Translations under genes and position numbers: made by a program
DNA from: Allodiplogaster sudhausi
Taxonomy: Eukaryota; Nematoda; Chromadorea; Rhabditida; Diplogasteridae
DNA length: 64,000 nucleotides
NCBI GenBank assembly: GCA_945643635.1
Contig: CALZFC010000030.1
Location: 2,542,501 to 2,606,500 of the forward strand
Reading direction: 5' to 3'
The notes under the pieces: generated by a model
Database searches by the model: none
The model's input: the letters and a program-made list of their open reading frames with translations, nothing else
Told to the model about the DNA's origin: nothing
Shown: piece after piece, positions 59,101-64,000 of the stretch
Layout of the letters: the number at the start of each line of letters is the position of its first letter
Position numbering within the stretch: the first letter of the stretch is position 1

Positions 59101-60396
59101 CGAATATATAGCTCACGTGTAACTCATCCGGTTTTTGTTAAAGGGGGAAAATGTCATCTTCAATTTGTGCCTTTTTGCCTGACATGAAAAGATTCAAATA
59201 ATATATAAAAAAAATACGGTTTTACTTCGTGCTCCTTTAAGCAAGGTAGAGGAGGGTAATGAATTAAGAGATAATCCGTTGTTCTGAAGACCTGCTCTGG
59301 GGATTGTCTTCAAGCGCCGTCTTCGCGTGCATTGCTTGCGCCCAGCGACGCTCCGTTTCGAAGAGTGGAAGTTGAACGTATCTGAGAAGAAAAAAGGACA
59401 TTAATTAACAAATAAGTCAAGCAAATTATCAAAGTAAGTCTCTCTTCAGTTACGTATTGAAGGGAAAACTAGGTACAGTTCCTGAATGGAAAACCCTAAA
59501 GAGGTACAGTTCCTGAATGGAAAACACTAAAGAGGTACAGATCCTGAATGGAAAACCCCTAAATAGATACAGTTCCTGAAAGGAAAATCCGAAATAGATA
59601 CAGTTCCTGAATGGAAAACCCTAAATACATACAGTTCCTGAATGGAAAAAAACTAAAAGTAAAGTTCTGGAATGGTAAAACCATCAAAATAGGTACAGTT
59701 CCTGAATGGAAAAAGACCAAAATAGGTCCCGTTCCTGAACGGAAAAGGATACAATAGGTACAGTACCCGAATGGAAAATCACAAAAGTACAGTCCTGAAC
59801 GGAAAAGCATAAAGGTACAGTACCTGGGATCACTGAAGAACTCGTTGTCCAGCGGTCGCTTGTTGAACTTGGCCTTATGCTTCTTCACGCATTTGTGCTG
59901 ATTCTGCTGCTTGAGCGCGTGGCGGACGCGGAAGAGCTTGTCCTTGCAGTAGATGCTGTAAAAAAAGACACTAAATATTTATGACTCACCGAACCGACCT
60001 CGCCCAAAGTGCACTCTTCCAACCTAAAAAAAACTATCCTTAAACCTTTTCCCATATATCGCAGAACATTGAGCCAGCCAGTTGTTCAACTTCATTTCCA
60101 AATGCACATTTAATATACATATTTACATAATAACAGTTCTTGTGCCTTAAATTTCGTTAGTATCGTTTGATTCAAGAGTAGCAGTGATTTAGGATCGATT
60201 GAGAGTAATAGTCAATATTTGTTAAAATAAATAATAAGCAATCAATTTAATACCGATATCGGTTGTAGTCGCCGTGGCGGAGGCCATGGTGCTGTTGGGC
60301 GTCCTTGACAAGCTGGAGAATCGAGATTGTGGCGAAGGGTGGCTCGGGGGCCGCCGTCGCCTGCTCAGCATCCACTTCCATTGGCTCGACTGTCAT
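53124..60396 (-). CDS. srp68: Signal recognition particle subunit SRP68
   Basis: Encodes the 68-kDa SRP subunit, which binds SRP RNA, forms a heterodimer with SRP72 and is needed for co-translational targeting to the ER. Seventeen exons join in phase to 641 aa: 60254-60396 (ATG), 59824-59955, 59292-59381, 58801-58885, 58527-58631, 58157-58230, 57310-57445, 56871-57035, 56033-56126, 55562-55661, 55320-55389, 55079-55158, 54591-54738, 54135-54257, 53877-53980, 53569-53740 and 53124-53228 (TAG). Recognition rests on ISILQLVKDAQQHHGLRHGDY near the start (RNA-binding TPR-like region), TKLESQAYLSWLDGIAAFE, KPQDLLRLYD in the middle, and PPRLKPMPVKPAFFDLSIEH with a basic Lys/Gly tail ending SSWFWGSKK at the C-terminus. 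Length agrees with the family (about 620-630). Three consecutive acceptors are non-standard (TTGAG, TTGAAG, TTCAAG, for exons 5-7). Two introns carry minisatellites that begin at the donor. It starts head-to-head with DTL. Confidence 0.95.
54743..54872. repeat. GA array before the SRP68 exon 13 acceptor
   Basis: GA-rich on the + strand, CT-rich in SRP68 sense, directly upstream of the acceptor of the exon ending at 54738. Smaller equivalents lie at about 56150-56200 (before exon 9) and 57155-57210 (before exon 8). Confidence 0.88.
56555..56870. repeat. Degenerate minisatellite beginning at an SRP68 donor
   Basis: Variants of gggtccctttatggcccctttgtacctataa are repeated irregularly, with an interruption at about 56580-56755. 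The array runs up to the donor of SRP68 exon 8 (exon starts at 56871). Confidence 0.65.
59471..59826. repeat. 31-33-base minisatellite in SRP68 intron 2, about 11 copies
   Basis: Unit close to ggtacagttcctgaatgg followed by aaaaccctaaata. About eleven full units decay gradually. A final partial unit (ggtacagtacctgg) overlaps the exon 2 donor itself: in sense direction the intron begins CAG-GTACTGTACC, while the repeats read CAGGAACTGTACC. Confidence 0.9.
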
Positions 60397-61641
60397 TCTT
60401 CTTTCTTTTCAGCAGGAAAAAGGTCGACTCTACAAGAAGAAATTATCTATTAAAGATCAATAAAAAAGTTTTTTTTAAATCGAAGATATCACCAATAAGT
60501 AGTATAATTCGGAAAATGGGCAGAATTCTCAATAAAACCATCACATTATTAATAGGAATACGACGAACGAAAGGGAACACATTAAATTACATATCCTCAA
60601 CAATGTCCTTCAATCGCGAACAAGAAGGAATTCTTCAAAATAGCGAAAGACGAGCATCAATAATGTCATCATAAACATTACCAAAACAAGCAGATAAACA
60701 GTCGGGTACAACGTCGAATTCCATAGGTTTGATATAATTTTTAACAGCAAGTTATTAGAAGAAGAGAAAGATAAAGAAACCCATTAAAAAATGATTAGCA
60801 CTGAAGGTCGAAAATGGAATATTCAGGAAAGATAAGAATTATGGGCGAAGGGAATGAAACGAAAAGAAGGAACCTTCGGTGGCGGTAGTTGCTAAGAAAA
60901 ATAGAAATGCTCGAAAAATCAAGCTAAATGAGACAAAAAGAATCATTAAATAAAAAAAGTAGGAAAGTATGCTAGGAACGAAGTTAAAAACCATAGCTAA
61001 AACTGCAAGAGTACATTTAGTGTGACCGTCTAACTGTGTGTGAAGTTAACTGGCAGCTTTCTGTAATTTACAGTTACACACCTCACTAAAAGAAAATTTG
61101 CGCGAAAATTCAAATTATAATTGTTTTCGCGAAGTTAAAGACATTTTTCCGTTTTTAAAATATCTGTTCTATATTTTTCTCCATGTTGTTTAATGCCCGA
61201 GGCGTCTATTGCGGCTTAGATTGTTGTTGATTATGCTTTCGTTGATGGGCCAAAAGATTATCACGAAAATTCAAGCAATTTGACTTCTCAGAATATCAAA
61301 GGCCGCTACTTTTATTTGCTTTTAGACTGTCTCTTCTTTGTTTCATGTAATTTTTTTTCTACGAAATAAAGCTTCAAATTCTTGTGTATAGTCTTGTTTA
61401 ATGTACTGACAATGACCGATCAAAATGTTAAAAGTTTTAGCTGGCGAAAAACTGAGATATACTTTCTCAGCATAGCTTTTTTCTCTTCCAAACCGAGTTT
61501 AAACGGTTTTATTCTATTCATTCTTAAATTATATAAGCTACTTGGTCTAAACGCTTTAAATAGATGTTCGTTTACCACTCGTTCTTCGTTAGCCATATGG
61601 CTTATTTGAACAAAAAAAAAACCGCTTGATTCTTAAGGAAG
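60397..61641. other. Divergent intergenic region between SRP68 and DTL
   Basis: About 1.25 kb separates the two start codons, which point away from each other, so promoters of both genes should lie here. It is AT-rich without long microsatellites. No clear core promoter motif or exon was recognised. Confidence 0.55.
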
Positions 61642-62064
61642 ATGTCGTGGACTGTCGGTCGGGACTTACTTCTCCGACAATTGCTTCCCGCACGTCAACG
61701 CTTGCCGCCACATTATCTACTCTCCTTTTACTCGTCGGACTATGCCAAGTTGCCGGTCAGGAATATTCGAACTTTAACACAACTTTCTTTCTTCTACCAG
61801 CATCATGATTAATAAGGGAATAACATTTTGTTAAAAAAAACCTTTTTTCTTTTTTTAAGTAGTTTATATTGTCACACCATAACCTGTCCAGGAAAACCAG
61901 AGATATTTCTCATATGTAGTAACGACTTCTACATATCTACTTTTTTTTAGCTGATTTTCACGCGCTTCCCGGCTTTCTTTCGAATACAAAGTTCTCCTGA
62001 ATACTCGTTTCCCGAATTATTGCTTGTGTTTCCAAAGCGTTGTAAGTAGAACGTGTTTAAGGTT

Positions 62065-62115
<51 letters not shown>

Positions 62116-63917
62116 ATTTTGAGGTGCTAGTGCCTTTTCTGTTGTACAGAGTACAGTATTTGAACTCTCCTTTTTTCCCTCCAGCAAGACTCGTGGGTCT
62201 CGGCGCGCTTCTCCTGCAACGATGACTCGACCCTCTTTCTCGGCGGTGACTATGGCCATATCGTTGTGATGGATGCGACGCCGGGCCGCGAATCTCGCGA
62301 TGCTATCAAATACTGTCAGTCTACTGGATTTCCTAGTAAAAGAAAAAGGTAAAACAGTATTCCCAACTTGGACAATTTTCTTTATTCAGTTGAAAGGATT
62401 ATGCTAGGGTTAATGCGGTTGTGATAAAAGATATATTGTGTCCTGTCAAGGCAACTTATGATTAGCATCCAAGCGGAAGACAACTTTTTCTTTTTTCCTG
62501 CGGTAGCTTTTTTCTTGTTGCTATCCTCGGGATTACGGTATTTTCCACGTGGGACTACGGTATTTTTTCAGTCTTCAAAGCTCACCACGGCCTCGTCATG
62601 GATGTCGTCCCGGTGCCTGGAAGGGCCGACGAGATTCTCTCGATATCCGGAGAGGACATCAAGTGAGCGTTATCATTGTAACAAATAAAAGAGTAATGGT
62701 TAAAAGCAAAAAAAAGAAGCTAGAATTAAATATGTTTATTACTTTGTAAAATTTGTTTATGCGTAATGCAGTTTATAGCGATATAATGCAAAATATAACT
62801 AATTATAAGATGGTAAAATAAATAAAAAAATAGAAAAATATATTTATTGTTTTTTTTCTTTCAGAATCTGGCGCCTCGGCACCGTGATACAAGCGAGCGA
62901 CTTCACGGGCCATTTGAAGAGCGTCCGTTGCGTCTCTTTCGCGCCCGAGAATTCAAGCGAGTTATTTTCATAAGTATTTTGTCAGGCAGGCGGCCAATTT
63001 ATACAAAGTAAGTAGTAATAATACAATCATCAAAGTAGAATATATATTTAGTTGTAAAAAATAATCGTAAAGTAAAATTACGGGAGCAAAATGACCGTAA
63101 TATGTACTTGAATTTTTCTGACCAATGCATTCGCGTCTCTCTCTCTCTCTCTCTCTCTCTCTAAATCACCACGTGCTCTCTTGGCCCTTGTGCACAAGTA
63201 AAAGGATTAAAACGCGGATTTAAAACTCTCCGTGTCAGGAAAATGGGCGCGAATTCAAATTCGAGTTTTAAGACATCTTCGCGACGGGCGGCAGAGACGG
63301 CGCCGTGCTGCTCTGGGACAGACGGCTGTGTCCGCTCAAGAGAAAAAACGGCAGCATCTACAACAGGCCAGCAGGACAGTGCCTCGACTTGCATCTCGAA
63401 AAGACGGCCCCGCAGGGGGTCAGAGGTAGCTGATGACGGAGAGAGAGAGATAGGTAGATAGATAGATAGCGAGAGAGTTAGACAAGGAGAAAGAGTAAGA
63501 AAGAAAGTGAGAGAAGAGAGAGAAATAAGAGAGAGAGAGAGATATTCACTATGACATAGAGAGGCCTTTCTTATTTCTTCTTCTTCTTTTTTTAAAGTAA
63601 CTTTGTTCTTGCTTTGAAAGTACGTCTACTGGAATCACTGAATTTAGAGGTATTAGGCTTGTTAACCTTTTCTAATTGTTTCTTAATTTCTCTCTCTCTC
63701 TCTATCTCTCTCTTTCTTTCTCTCTCCCTCTCTTTCTTTCTCTCTCCCTCTCTCTCACTCTCTCTTTCCCTCTCTCTCTCTCTCTCTCAGCCCCCGGCGC
63801 ATCTCCCCGCCTGACTCCTGGCCGCGCTCGCTCCTCCTCTCGTCTCCCTCCCTCTATCACTTCACTCCGTTATCAAGACGACCACACTCTCATCACAGCC
63901 AGCGAATCGGCCAACAG
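61642..63917 (+). CDS. cdt-2: DTL/CDT2 WD40 protein, CRL4 substrate receptor (5' part)
   Basis: Encodes the N-terminal WD40 region of the DDB1-CUL4 receptor that destroys CDT1 and other PCNA-bound proteins in S phase. Exons in phase: 61642-61755, 62185-62314, 62572-62662, 62865-62956, 63273-63425 and 63791-63917. This makes 235 codons; the gene continues beyond the window. Evidence comprises LGGDYGHIVVMD (blade 1), SGEDIKIWRLGT (blade 2), GHLKSVRCVSFAPENSN-IFATGGRDG followed by LLWDRR (blade 3, with a WDxR motif typical of DDB1-binding receptors), a basic spacer, and SITSLRYQDDHTLITA (blade 4). The order and the insert between blades 3 and 4 match DTL and not other WD proteins. The intron after 62956 begins GCGAGT and ends TTAAG, so it appears to be GC-AG with an unusual acceptor. 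The start is chosen by the first in-frame ATG and the LRQ motif near it. Confidence 0.88.
62065..62112. repeat. CT array in DTL intron 1
   Basis: Nearly perfect CT repeat about 70 bases before the exon 2 acceptor, pyrimidine-rich in the sense direction. Confidence 0.9.
63440..63790. repeat. GA array followed by CT array in DTL intron 5
   Basis: GA-rich at about 63440-63545, close to the exon 5 donor (63425). CT-rich at about 63690-63790, ending in the exon 6 acceptor ctctcag. The intron thus starts purine-rich and ends pyrimidine-rich, with complementary ends. Confidence 0.9.
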
Positions 63918-64000
63918 GTCAAACATTAAAGATGGTAAAATTCAAATATTATTATTTACCGCCAAAATAGAACTAATAAAAAATATCATTGCGAACATAG

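Noticed and set aside
1..64000. CRISPR arrays, bacterial operons, insertion sequences, rRNA genes, transposase or reverse transcriptase
   Set aside because: None seen. Regular repeats here are microsatellites, minisatellites or coding repeats, and no transposon protein motif was recognised in any frame.

Overview
This is eukaryotic nuclear DNA, most likely from a nematode. Coding exons are short and GC-rich and are separated by AT-rich introns. One gene has the MATH-BTB architecture typical of the expanded nematode 'bath' family, and another encodes a two-Ig transmembrane protein that fits the nematode zig group. No bacterial or viral genes are visible. I rebuilt the gene models by hand from splice signals, reading-phase continuity and recalled family sequence. 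In the conserved genes every exon joins in phase, so boundaries there should be good to the base except where stated.

Layout. 1-10.3 kb is mostly alternating CT and GA microsatellite with short unique islands and no supportable gene. 10,877-20,738 (+) is a ten-exon gene for a 303-residue two-Ig, single-pass membrane protein. 22,720-29,063 (-) is the complete CCT7 (TCP-1 eta) chaperonin subunit gene: 16 exons, 535 aa, convergent with the Ig gene. 30,372-32,777 (-) is a MATH-BTB gene that reads well except for one in-frame TAG inside the MATH domain. 34,632-49,429 (-) is a very large secreted mucin-like gene, about 3,500 residues. It has a signal peptide, eight Trp/Pro/Cys modules in Thr-rich linkers, several Pro-rich tandem-repeat blocks and a polyalanine C-terminus. 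Its 3' part contains joins I could not resolve. 53,124-60,396 (-) is the complete SRP68 gene: 17 exons, 641 aa. 61,642-63,917 (+) is the 5' part of DTL/CDT2, which runs off the window.

The genes do not form an operon-like functional unit. They are a cytosolic chaperonin subunit, an SRP subunit, a cell-cycle ubiquitin-ligase receptor, a possible ubiquitin-ligase adaptor, an adhesion-type receptor and an extracellular matrix-like protein. SRP68 and DTL start head-to-head across 1.2 kb.

Most notable points: (i) the giant protein with an apparently undescribed Trp/Pro/Cys module; (ii) relaxed splice sites, with two GC-AG introns and eight acceptors ending AAG or GAG; (iii) tandem repeats that begin at 5' splice sites, and CT/GA arrays usually oriented pyrimidine-rich before acceptors and purine-rich after donors; (iv) the single TAG in the MATH-BTB gene; (v) long foldbacks in introns.
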